Source: Aminobacter sp. AP02
GTDB taxonomy: Bacteria > Pseudomonadota > Alphaproteobacteria > Rhizobiales > Rhizobiaceae
Direction: 5' to 3'
DNA: 64,000 bases
Assembly (NCBI RefSeq): GCF_003148805.1
Contig: NZ_QGGX01000005.1
Location: 267,339 to 331,338 of the forward strand
Positions 47,043-55,757 of the stretch are shown in pieces. The notes beneath the pieces were generated by a model, which was not told where the DNA came from, did no database searches, and worked only from the letters and a program-made list of their open reading frames with translations. A program made the translations under genes and the position numbers. Each line of letters begins with the position of its first letter. Position 1 is the first letter of the stretch.

Positions 47043-48254
47043 CTATTCGTGCCTGAGCGCTTCGATGGGATCAAGGCGGGCGCCGCGCAGAGCCGGGAAG
47101 AAGCCGAAAACCATGCCGATCAGCGCTGAAAAGCCGACGGCGAGCAGCACAACAGCGAGGCTTGGCGCGAAGGGGATGGAAAGCGCGAGCGATGCAGCTC
47201 CTGCCAGCGCCAGGCCAATGGCGATGCCGATCAGTCCGCCAAGCAGCGACAGCACCGTCGCCTCGACCAGGAACTGGACGAGGATATGTTTTTCATGCGC
47301 GCCGATGGCGAGTCTGATGCCGATCTCGCGCGTGCGCTCGGTGACCGACACCAGCATGATGTTCATGATGCCGATGCCGCCGACAAGCAGGCTGACGCCA
47401 GCGACGGCGCCCAGCATGCCGGTCATGGTGGCGGTGGCGCTAGCCATGGCGTCGGCGACCTGGGTCATGTCGCGGACCGAAAAATCATCCTCGCGGTCGG
47501 CCGTGACTCGGCGCGTGTCGCGCATGATGTCTTCGATGCGCGTTTGTACCACCTGGGTGGGCGTGGTGTCGTCGGCGGCGACGTAGATCGTTTCAATGTC
47601 GCGATTGCCGGCGATGCGGCGTTGGAAGGCGGATAGCGGCATCAGCACGACGTTGTCCTGGTCCTGGCCGAAACCGGAATAGCCCTTGGGTTCGAGCAGG
47701 CCGATGACCTTGCAGCTCATGCGGCCGACGCGGATGGCCGCACCGTCGGGGTCGCCGGCTCCAAAGAACTGCTGGCGCACGGTTTCGCCGATCAGGCAGA
47801 CATTGATGCCGCCGCGCACTTCGGATTCGCTGAAGGGGCGGCCGGAAGCGACCTTCCAATCGCGAGCGTCGAGATAGGCATTGTCGGTGCCGGTGATGGA
47901 GGAGGTCAGGCTCTCTGTGCCGAAGACGACGCGAACTTGCTTCTGCGATGCCGGGGAGACCGCACGGACGCCTTCGAGATGAGCGGTCAGTGCCGCCACT
48001 TCCTTTTCACCAAGTGCCCGGATTGTCTGCTGCGGGCCTGAGCCCGGGGCGGGTGGGCGGCCGGCGCGAACGATCAGCAGGTTGCTGCCGAGCTGAGAGA
48101 TATCCGCCTTTACCTTCGCCGTCGTGCCGCTGCCGATGGTCAGCATGGCAATGACGGCGGCAACGCCGATGACGATGCCGAGCAAGGTCAGGAACGAGCG
48201 CAGTGCGTTGCGGCGGACCGAGCGAAGGGCGAGGCGGACAGTTTCCCAGATCAT
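47043..48254 (-). CDS. MacB-like ABC permease
   Basis: A 403-residue FtsX-superfamily permease: one N-terminal helix (RSFLTLLGIVIGVAAVIAML), a ~200-residue periplasmic domain, and three C-terminal helices with the signature ERTREIGIRLAIGAHEKHIL. It works with the ATPase encoded just upstream in the operon and the adaptor before that. Unlike E. coli MacB the ATPase is a separate protein. Likely role: efflux of a peptide, siderophore or drug. Confidence 0.92.
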   Translation of the reverse strand: MIWETVRLALRSVRRNALRSFLTLLGIVIGVAAVIAMLTIGSGTTAKVKADISQLGSNLLIVRAGRPPAPGSGPQQTIRALGEKEVAALTAHLEGVRAVSPASQKQVRVVFGTESLTSSITGTDNAYLDARDWKVASGRPFSESEVRGGINVCLIGETVRQQFFGAGDPDGAAIRVGRMSCKVIGLLEPKGYSGFGQDQDNVVLMPLSAFQRRIAGNRDIETIYVAADDTTPTQVVQTRIEDIMRDTRRVTADREDDFSVRDMTQVADAMASATATMTGMLGAVAGVSLLVGGIGIMNIMLVSVTERTREIGIRLAIGAHEKHILVQFLVEATVLSLLGGLIGIAIGLALAGAASLALSIPFAPSLAVVLLAVGFSALIGMVFGFFPALRGARLDPIEALRHE

Positions 48255-48257
48255 CGC

Positions 48258-48962
48258 CTATGCCGCCTCGATCTTTTGCGTGTCGGAGGCGACATGGCCG
48301 TCGCGGAAGGCGATGGTGCGCCCTGCATAGACAGCGATGTCTGCCTCGTGGGTGACCATGACGATGGTGAGCCCGTATTCCCCGTTGAGGCGGGTGAGCA
48401 GTTGCATGATCTCGTGGCTGCGGGCAGTGTCGAGATTGCCGGTGGGTTCGTCGGCGACGAGAAGCGTGGGGCGAGTGACGATGGCGCGGGCAATCGCTAC
48501 GCGCTGCTGCTGGCCGCCGGAAAGCTCGGCCGGCGTGTGGTGCTCGCGGCCTTCAAGGCCGACTTCGGCAAGCGCTTTCATGGCCAGCGCGCGCCTCTCA
48601 TGTGCCGACACGCCGCGATAGATCAGCGGCAGTTCGACATTTTCAGCCGCGGTGGTGCGCGGCAACAGATTGTAGCCCTGGAAGACGAAACCGATATAGA
48701 GGTTGCGAAGCGCAGCACGGCGATTGCGGTCGAGGCGGCCAGCGTCGGTGCCCATGAAGCCATAGCGGCCTGATGTGGGCGTATCGAGGCAGCCGACGAT
48801 GTTCATCGCGGTCGACTTGCCCGAACCGGATGGGCCCATGATGGCGACGAACTCGCCCTGGCCGATCTCGAGGTCGATGCCGGCGAGCGCGCGCACCTCG
48901 GCTTCACCTTGGCCGTAGGTTTTCCAGACCTTGTCGAAGACGATGAGCGGAGCCCGGCCCAT
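48258..48962 (-). CDS. MacB/LolD-type ABC ATPase
   Basis: A 234-residue ATP-binding subunit. Walker [11 protein letters not shown]-loop [10 protein letters not shown], signature [14 protein letters not shown], Walker [13 protein letters not shown] and the switch His in [10 protein letters not shown] are complete, with the FQ/NLLPR pattern of the MacB/LolD class. A TTG overlapping the adaptor stop (48974) would add four residues; the ATG at 48962 is preferred. It is 4 bp from the permease gene. Confidence 0.92.
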   Translation of the reverse strand: MGRAPLIVFDKVWKTYGQGEAEVRALAGIDLEIGQGEFVAIMGPSGSGKSTAMNIVGCLDTPTSGRYGFMGTDAGRLDRNRRAALRNLYIGFVFQGYNLLPRTTAAENVELPLIYRGVSAHERRALAMKALAEVGLEGREHHTPAELSGGQQQRVAIARAIVTRPTLLVADEPTGNLDTARSHEIMQLLTRLNGEYGLTIVMVTHEADIAVYAGRTIAFRDGHVASDTQKIEAA

Positions 48963-48970
48963 GCCAGTTC

Positions 48971-50269
48971 TCAATTGGCCTTGGCGGAGGACGAGGCGGT
49001 AATGACCGCATCGCCGGCGCTCAGCCCTGACGTGATTTCGGTGCGGTCGCCATCCGTCGAACCGGTCTTGACCCGCACAGCAACCGGCGCGCCGTTTCTG
49101 AGCACATAGAGCGTGCGTGAGCCGTCGGCGGGCGTCGAGGTCGGGCGACTGCGGTCGGTTGGACCACGATTGGGCCGACCGAGGAACAGGTTCTGCAGGG
49201 AGAAGCCGGAGTTGCGGGCGGTAGGCGTCGGCCGGTAACGGAAGGCGGTCGCCGGCACTGTGAGCACGCCCTTGGCGTCACGCGTAACGATCGAGACCGT
49301 GGCGGTCATGCCTGGCCGCAGTAGAAGCTCGTCGTTTTCGACATCGAGCCAGGCGTTGTAGGTGACCACGCCGTCGGTGGTGACCGATGCATAGGCGATA
49401 TCGCGGATGGTGGCGTCGAAGCTGCGGTTTGGAAAGGCATCGACGGTGAAGCGTGCGTTCTGCTCCTTTGCCACCGAGCCGATGTCGGCCTCGTCGACGG
49501 CAGCCTTGAGTTCCATCTGGGACAGATCGGCGGCGAGCACGAACAGAACGGGCGCCTGCATGGACGACGCCACGGTCTGGCCGGGATTGACCGAGCGCGT
49601 CAGCACCACGCCGTCGATGGGCGCGTAGATGGTGCTCTTGGCGAGGTCGGCCTGCTGCAGCTTGAGATCAGCCTCGGCGATGGCGAGATTGGCTTCCGCC
49701 ATGTCGAGCGCGCTCTGGGCACGGTCGCGCTCGGCGGTGGCAGCCTCGAGCGCCTGGGTGGTGGCCATGCCGCGCCGCGTCAGTTCCTGGGCGCGGGTGA
49801 GCGTCCGGGCAGTCTCGGACAGCGTGGTGCGCGTGTCCTCGACCTTGGCGGCAGCTGCCTTGGCCGAGGCTTGGGCTCGTTCGATCTGGGCCGAAAGCCT
49901 GGTCGTGTCGAGGGCGGCGAGCACATCGCCCTTCTTGACGTGCTGGTTTTCGACGACGGCGACCGACCGGACCACGCCCGACAGCTCGCTCGATATATCG
50001 ACCTGGGTGAGGGGCTGCAGATTGCCCGTGGCCGAAACCTGGACGATGAGATCGCCGATCTCGGCAGGGTGAGTGGTGTAGGTGATCTTTTCGGATGGTG
50101 CCGCCAACCACGAATAGGCCGCGTAGGCGCAGGCGGCCGCCACCAGCGCCAGAAGCAGCCAGAGCCAATTCTTGCGACGACGCGTGGCGCGGCCCTTGCC
50201 GTCCAGACCAAGCGCTGCCTCGATGGAGGGGGCGCCCGCCTGCTCGGCGCGATTTACAAGCTGGTCCAA
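48971..50269 (-). CDS. MacA-like periplasmic adaptor
   Basis: A 432-residue HlyD-type membrane-fusion protein. The cytosolic start is followed by one helix (NWLWLLLALVAAACAYAAYSWL), a biotinyl-lipoyl-like module split around a long coiled coil (SAQIERAQASAKAAAAKVEDTRTTL), and beta-barrel domains (STIYAPIDGVVLTRSVNPGQTV). It bridges the inner-membrane transporter to an outer-membrane channel such as TolC, which is not in the window. First gene of the three-gene operon. Confidence 0.92.
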   Translation of the reverse strand: MDQLVNRAEQAGAPSIEAALGLDGKGRATRRRKNWLWLLLALVAAACAYAAYSWLAAPSEKITYTTHPAEIGDLIVQVSATGNLQPLTQVDISSELSGVVRSVAVVENQHVKKGDVLAALDTTRLSAQIERAQASAKAAAAKVEDTRTTLSETARTLTRAQELTRRGMATTQALEAATAERDRAQSALDMAEANLAIAEADLKLQQADLAKSTIYAPIDGVVLTRSVNPGQTVASSMQAPVLFVLAADLSQMELKAAVDEADIGSVAKEQNARFTVDAFPNRSFDATIRDIAYASVTTDGVVTYNAWLDVENDELLLRPGMTATVSIVTRDAKGVLTVPATAFRYRPTPTARNSGFSLQNLFLGRPNRGPTDRSRPTSTPADGSRTLYVLRNGAPVAVRVKTGSTDGDRTEITSGLSAGDAVITASSSAKAN

Positions 50270-50455
50270 CCCAGATCCCTTCGATGGTCCCAGAAATGAG
50301 GTTTAGAGCCTGCTCTATTCCATTTGATCGCGCATGGTCCCGTTGGAAAATCGGTCCCACATTTCGGGATCATGCATTAGAATCACAGATCGGCTGTATG
50401 GACCCGGAATTCAAATTAAATTTCGCTCATGTTGCCGGATAGCGAAGGAGCAAAC

Positions 50456-51370
50456 ATGACGATCGGGCGCAAGTATTTTATTTATGACGTCTTTACCGAA
50501 GACAGGCTCGCCGGCAATCCACTTGCCGTGGTGGTCGATTCCAAGCGGCTGAGCCTGGCCGAAATGCAGTCCATCGCCAGGGAATTCAACCTGTCGGAGA
50601 CATCCTTCGTGCTGCCGCCCGAGAACGCGAAGCACAAGGCGCGCGTACGCATCTTCACGCCCGACTATGAGATGCCCTTTGCCGGGCATCCAACTGTTGG
50701 TACCGCGGTCGCGTTGACGGAAATGGGGCAGGGCGCCGATCTGGCCGGCATCTTCGTGCTGGAAGAGAACATTGGCCTGGTGCGCTGCGCGGTAAACAAG
50801 ATCGGCAATCACCTGTTTGCCGAGTTCGACCTGCCAAAGCTGCCCGAACCGATGCCGCTTGCGGCAAGTGCCGATGCTGTTGCGGCCGCAGTCGGGCTTG
50901 CGCCTCATGAGATCGGTTTTGAAAATCACCGCGTGTCGCTGTGGTCGGCGGGCGTTCCCTACATCGCCGTGCCCGTGGCCGACATGCAGGCCGCGAGCCG
51001 GATCCGCTTCGACAACGAGGCCTGGTTTGCGTTTTCGCCGCGCAAGAACGATTCCGCGGTCGCCAGCGCCTATGTCTATTGCCGCGAGACCGTGGGCCAC
51101 GACAACGCCTTCCACGCCCGCATGATGGTTCCCGGAAGCCGGTCTTATGAAGATCCGGCCACCGGTTCGGCGGCGGCCGCGTTCGCCGGCGTCATCATGC
51201 ATTTCGACAAACCGACCGATGGCGTGTCGCGATTCTGGATCGAACAGGGAATCGAAATGGGCCGGCCGTCACGAATCAGGCTCGAATTGGACGTCTCGGG
51301 TGGCAATTTGGTCGCTGGACGCATCGGCGGGCACGCGGTGAAGGTTGCGGAGGGCATAATTTACGCCTGA
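50456..51370 (+). CDS. PhzF-family isomerase
   Basis: A 304-residue protein of the PhzF/diaminopimelate-epimerase-like fold. YDVFTEDRLAGNPLAVVVDS, the catalytic-Glu segment FNLSETSFVLP (E48), TPDYEMPFAGHPTVGTAVAL and SYEDPATGSAAAAFAG are conserved. Most chromosomal members have unknown substrates and do not mean phenazine synthesis. GAAGGAG precedes the ATG at 50456. Confidence 0.9.
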   Translation: MTIGRKYFIYDVFTEDRLAGNPLAVVVDSKRLSLAEMQSIAREFNLSETSFVLPPENAKHKARVRIFTPDYEMPFAGHPTVGTAVALTEMGQGADLAGIFVLEENIGLVRCAVNKIGNHLFAEFDLPKLPEPMPLAASADAVAAAVGLAPHEIGFENHRVSLWSAGVPYIAVPVADMQAASRIRFDNEAWFAFSPRKNDSAVASAYVYCRETVGHDNAFHARMMVPGSRSYEDPATGSAAAAFAGVIMHFDKPTDGVSRFWIEQGIEMGRPSRIRLELDVSGGNLVAGRIGGHAVKVAEGIIYA

Positions 51371-51471
51371 TTTGCAGGAATTTTTGCCGACGTGAAGAAA
51401 AAGCGCCGGAGGGGGTGGACAGGGAAAATTGGTATGGCTATATGCCGCCACGGTCGCTGAAACGACCGCGT

Positions 51472-51547
<76 letters not shown>

Positions 51548-53140
51548 ATAACTCCCTGAAATTGTTAGATTTTCGCTGATTGGCCGAGATGTAGGATTGG
51601 AAACAGTTTCCAATCCTGGTGCGCGGTTGCCAACTCGCGTTCTGTTCTTGTTCTAGCGCGCACCGGTGTAGCGCTCAATTTTAGTTGGCATGTTCGCCCA
51701 ACTTCGGTTGGCTTCGATTCAAGCGATGCAGCCGCATTAGTCAGTGTAACGACCTGGACAAGTCCGGGCGTAGCGCTCCTCGACGAGCCTCGTCCAACAT
51801 CGACATCCCCCACGCTGATCACAGCCAAGGTGCGGCCGTAGTGGCCCTGGCCACGCCGCTCTATCGCGTAAGGCACCTGCGCCCAGCAGTTCGCATAGGC
51901 GCCTGGTGGAGGTCGTGCTCATTCTCCCTTGGGTACCCCAAGCAGGTACCCACCGTCCCAGTGCCAGATCTGCGCTTGGTCCAGGCGGCGCCGATGTCGG
52001 CGCTGCCGACGAAGGCCCGGTGGCTGGGAGCGTTGTCGCCAGTGGTGCGGGTTTCGGGGACGATGCGGACGCTGCGGGCCTGAACGCTGAGAGTTACGAT
52101 CTCGCCGGTGAACTCGTTGTTGGCGGACTTCTTGAAGGTGCCGATGGTAGCCATGGTAGTTCACCTTGATCCAATCGTTCGAGCCTGCACCATTGCGGTC
52201 TCGATGGTGGTCGATAGGCTGGAGGCGATCAACGGCGCACCCATGGGGCCGAAGCGTAAGCGGAGGATGGCGCTGGCGCGACTTTGTTGCGCGCGAGGAA
52301 TGGCGCGAAGCAGCAGGGGGAAGAAAGTCGCGACTAGCCATTGCGCCGAAGGCGATCAGGCGAAGCCGGCCCCAGGCAAAACACCCATCGATGAGACCGC
52401 CTTGGTGCGCTTTAGTGGGATGGATCAAGGGGCTATCCCAGGCCCAAGTCGCGCCATCCTGTTTACTCGCCGCCATGGGTGCGATCCGTGCGCATCGTTC
52501 GACCCCTGCGCTTATGGCCGTTTTGAAAGCTTGGTGAAATGAGTTCGCGCCTTGTGCCAGCACCGCTTGAGTCTTTGGAACTGTGGTTGCCGCTGCTATC
52601 CCGCTGGGAATAACCGAGATGCCCGGTGAGGCTGCGGGTCCTCAAGTACTCCACTGATGGGCGGGAATTCTGTGCGGGCTCTTTAGGAGCAAATATATGA
52701 CGATGAATGATGGTAACGTTTTGCTCAAAACGTTCTGCCCACCATGCCGCTGAACCACGCAATCGGCCTGCAACGGGCAAATTGGCTTCCTGTGTGTGCT
52801 TCACATCCAACGGGGCGAGCCAGTACATGCAGCCGCTAAGTTCGGGAACGTCCGATTTCCTCCGGCGGGTCACCCATCAAGCATGTGGGCACCGATATAG
52901 CGAAGGGGATGAGTTCGACTACTTTGTCCTGGAGTAGACTGTGCACCGTTCAGGACGACGCGGTGGCGATCGGCAATCTCAACAATATGAGAATTCTTCC
53001 TCGCGACTTGGGCCCGTGATCATCGTGTGGTCACCGGCGGGCCGAACGTTATCGAAATAAGTCTTGACGCCGTCATTGGTTGTGATCACTCGCATATTAG
53101 AACGTGGGTACATACCGCCACTCTGCCGAAACGGATGACA
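51548..53140. other. degenerate region downstream of tRNA-Lys
   Basis: About 1.6 kb with no intact gene. A broken DUF736 gene (51861-52154) is the only recognisable piece. The minus-strand open frame at 52463-52873 (MTRRRKSDVPELSGCMYWLAP) has no recognised family and lacks a good ribosome site. The whole stretch looks like remains of an integrated element. Confidence 0.55.
51861..52154 (-). pseudogene. DUF736 family gene, broken after codon ~60
   Basis: The first ~58 residues, MATIGTFKKSANNEFTGEIV onward through SVRIVPETRTTGDNAPSHRAF and DIGAAWTK, match the N-terminal two thirds of DUF736 proteins. After that the family sequence (expected YLGVKLDDPSF type) is lost in this frame. A fragment GGYLLGVPKGE followed by a stop appears in another frame, so both frameshift and decay are present. 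DUF736 genes are common in rhizobial symbiosis islands and other integrative elements. Confidence 0.65.
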
Positions 53141-53866
53141 ATGATGAAAACGATTTTGTTACTAGCGCATCCAGGGCATGAATTGCGGATCTTTCACTGG
53201 ATGGAGCGGGTCCGGCCGGTGGTTTGCATATTGACAAACGGTTCCGGCGGAAACCAGTCGTCCAGAACAAGATACTCAAGGGAAACACTAGCGGCCGCAG
53301 GAGCTGAGCCTGGGCCGGTCTTTTGCCAAATGTCCGATCGGGACTGGTACGATGCAATCCTTGCTAGGGACGCTGTTCCATTTCGCAATGTTGCGAATGT
53401 GATATTCGAAACCGTGAAGAACGAGCCTCTCGTGACTGTCGTTGCCGATGCTGTCGATGGCTACAATCCCGTGCACGACCTGACGTCAGCGGTCGGGGAA
53501 GCCTTATCTGCAAGGCTCACTGCCGCCGGTGCTACAGTTACCCACTTGGTCTCCGCTGCCATTCCGGGCATTGCGGGAGACTGCAAGATTGAGGTGGTGC
53601 TCGATCCCGCCGCGCGTGAACGCAAGGTCGCTGCCATTCGAGCCTATACACCGCTTGCTGAAGAGGCCCGACGCATATTCGAGGAGGCACCTGAATCCTT
53701 TGGGCGCGAGGTGCTGATGCGACAAGAGTTCGACTGGCCGGAACGATTTGAGCCGCAATGGGAGACGTTTGCAAAGGAGCGGATCTCAACTGGCCGCTAT
53801 GCTAATCTGATTACGTACCGTGATCATGTCCTACCGATTGCGCGCGCGATTTTAAGCTTGCAATAG
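53141..53866 (+). CDS. PIG-L/LmbE-like deacetylase-fold protein
   Basis: A 241-residue protein, MMKTILLLAHPGHELRIFHW. The first-strand motif HPGHE stands where PIG-L deacetylases have HPDDE, and NPVHDLTSAVG supplies a later HxxxD-like element. LTNGSGGNQSSR matches the T(D/N)G segment. The altered metal motif makes deacetylase activity uncertain. It lies at the edge of the glycan cluster on the opposite strand; ATGs at 53135 and 53144 are alternatives. Confidence 0.62.
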   Translation: MMKTILLLAHPGHELRIFHWMERVRPVVCILTNGSGGNQSSRTRYSRETLAAAGAEPGPVFCQMSDRDWYDAILARDAVPFRNVANVIFETVKNEPLVTVVADAVDGYNPVHDLTSAVGEALSARLTAAGATVTHLVSAAIPGIAGDCKIEVVLDPAARERKVAAIRAYTPLAEEARRIFEEAPESFGREVLMRQEFDWPERFEPQWETFAKERISTGRYANLITYRDHVLPIARAILSLQ

Positions 53867-54021
53867 AAATACGGGTTCAGTCCGGTCGAAGATGGACCCT
53901 GGAGAGCTGCCGGCTATGGGGAACCTACAGTTCCGTGCGGTTAAAGCCTGACACATTTGCGATGGGGCTCAACATAGCGCGATTGTGTGAGCGCGGTGAC
54001 GCGTAGAGAATACGGGAGGCT

Positions 54022-55566
54022 CTATGCGCTTAAGTTTATCGAAATGAGTCCGACCCCCAAGCGCCGGGGATCATTGCTGATTCCGACTGCGCTTGGTGCG
54101 CAAGGTGCGTCAATGCGGAATGCTAGCCACAAGGTTCCCCCGGCGGTGACTGGGGCTGTCAGCGGCACTCTCCACCGTTCAGCAGGTCCCGTGATTTGTG
54201 AAGTGGCTGCAGGTATGTGTTGAAATGCTCGTTTTGATACCAAGCTTCCATTTACAAATAGATCAACTGTCATCGAGGGATGTTCCTCGTTGATGAAGGG
54301 CATCAACGTTAGTTCAATCGCCTTTGGCACCGCATCCGACGCCAGGCTCATTTCGATGCTCGCCAATTCACCGTCTGTCCAGACGCCCCATTGCTCAATC
54401 AATGAAAATCCGCTGAAGCGAAAAAAATGTTCGGGTCGTGCTTCGATTCCCAGAGAATAAAGACCAGGCGTCTGAAGAGGTGCTAGGTCACTCCGCAGTC
54501 GCCCTATCTGAGCGATCAGTTCATCTCGCTCCTTCATCCACGGCCAAGCCAGTCCTTGCCGCGGTAACCAAGCCTGCAGATATGTGGCCATCGCTGCACT
54601 AGAGTTGGCTGGGGAGGGGGGCACGCTGCGGTGCTCCCTCAAAACATCGGCATAGATCGACTGGCACTCACGCACCCATTCTTTGAGGCTTGCCTCGGCA
54701 CGCGTGCGTTCGCCCACAGCACAAGCTTCCGCGCCGTTGTAGAGGTCAATCTCCGCAATAAGGGCGTCGGATGTTACCTCTCGCTGTAGCGTGCGAAGTC
54801 CAAAATTTAGCCTTCTCCAGGATTGCCAGTTTTGCGGCCTGGCCAGTCCGGCTAGGCCGCGACCATCGCAGACAATTACGGCGCGGCCGCAAGCCATCGC
54901 CTCTATGGCGCTCAGAGCCGACGCGAACACCAAGTCGTATTCGGGCAAAAGCTTTTCCGGTTCGTCCGTTATATTTCCAACAGCCCCACCGATGAAGTCG
55001 ACTTCGATCTCCCGTGCCATGCAGGCATTTCTGACGGCCTGGAGGTGTTGATGGTTTTTCGCGAAGGCCAGCGCGCGCTTGGGTTTAGGCGGAAGTTCGG
55101 GGCCAGGTCTGAAGCGATTAAGATCGACCGAGTTCAAGAGGAGACAAATTTTCTCCAGGGGGATTCCGCTCTGATAGCGAAGAAGATCGGCCACTGTTTC
55201 GTCAACTGCAACGTAACGTCGTATGGCGGGCAGATGCGGAGGCACACTGTGCCAACTGACAAAATCATGCGCAAAGAAGATTGCAGGCGAATTCGGAAAG
55301 CGCGCTATTGCCGTGGCAGTGACAGGGCTGTGGTGACCATGGATGAGGTCGATCTCGCCTGTGACAGTCCGAATATCGTCAGTGACCGGAATACCTCGCG
55401 ACCGAATCTCATCAGCGATAGGCCCAAGTTGCTGCGCATATACAATGGGACTGTGGCCATCTTGTTGTAACGCAATTGCAATCTCGCGTGTGAGGATTTC
55501 CGTCCCGGTTCTGCCGTCCAGGCAGATATTCGCAATCAGGATACGAAGCGGTCGAAACTCTGTCAT
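54022..55566 (-). CDS. GT4-type glycosyltransferase with extra C-terminal beta domain
   Basis: A 514-residue protein. The N-terminal ~330 residues are GT-B-like: LRILIANICLDGRTGTEILTREIA, DLIHGHHSPVT, LLNSVDLNRFRPGPELPP and FASALSAIEAMACGRAVIV (donor-site E-x-x-ACG). After a helical linker, residues ~370-514 (FSLIEQWGVWTDGELASIEM, MTVDLFVNGSLVSKRAF, DPRRLGVGLISINL) form a beta-rich domain of the kind attached to bacterial glycosyltransferases (I think DUF7024). It lies 191 bp after the YfhO gene and is probably the last gene of the cluster. Confidence 0.82.
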   Translation of the reverse strand: MTEFRPLRILIANICLDGRTGTEILTREIAIALQQDGHSPIVYAQQLGPIADEIRSRGIPVTDDIRTVTGEIDLIHGHHSPVTATAIARFPNSPAIFFAHDFVSWHSVPPHLPAIRRYVAVDETVADLLRYQSGIPLEKICLLLNSVDLNRFRPGPELPPKPKRALAFAKNHQHLQAVRNACMAREIEVDFIGGAVGNITDEPEKLLPEYDLVFASALSAIEAMACGRAVIVCDGRGLAGLARPQNWQSWRRLNFGLRTLQREVTSDALIAEIDLYNGAEACAVGERTRAEASLKEWVRECQSIYADVLREHRSVPPSPANSSAAMATYLQAWLPRQGLAWPWMKERDELIAQIGRLRSDLAPLQTPGLYSLGIEARPEHFFRFSGFSLIEQWGVWTDGELASIEMSLASDAVPKAIELTLMPFINEEHPSMTVDLFVNGSLVSKRAFQHIPAATSQITGPAERWRVPLTAPVTAGGTLWLAFRIDAPCAPSAVGISNDPRRLGVGLISINLSA

Positions 55567-55757
55567 GCGGGCGCATTCTATTTGTCGAAGTATCATATGG
55601 GCGAAGGAGTTTTGTCGCCGGAATATGTGATTACTCAGATATGCAACTTGGTAAGTTTGGCGATGGCTTCACCATTGTCTCCGCCTTTCCAGCCTCATTT
55701 ATCAGGCCAGGATGCACTAACGAACCCTGGAAGCCCCCGCGGATCGGTGACGGCAAC

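Noticed and set aside
51565..51876. Minus-strand frame next to tRNA-Lys.
   Set aside because: Probably decayed sequence downstream of the broken DUF736 gene; no family pattern.
52463..52873. Minus-strand frame (136 codons) in the degenerate region.
   Set aside because: No recognisable family, no convincing ribosome site, and surrounded by broken genes.
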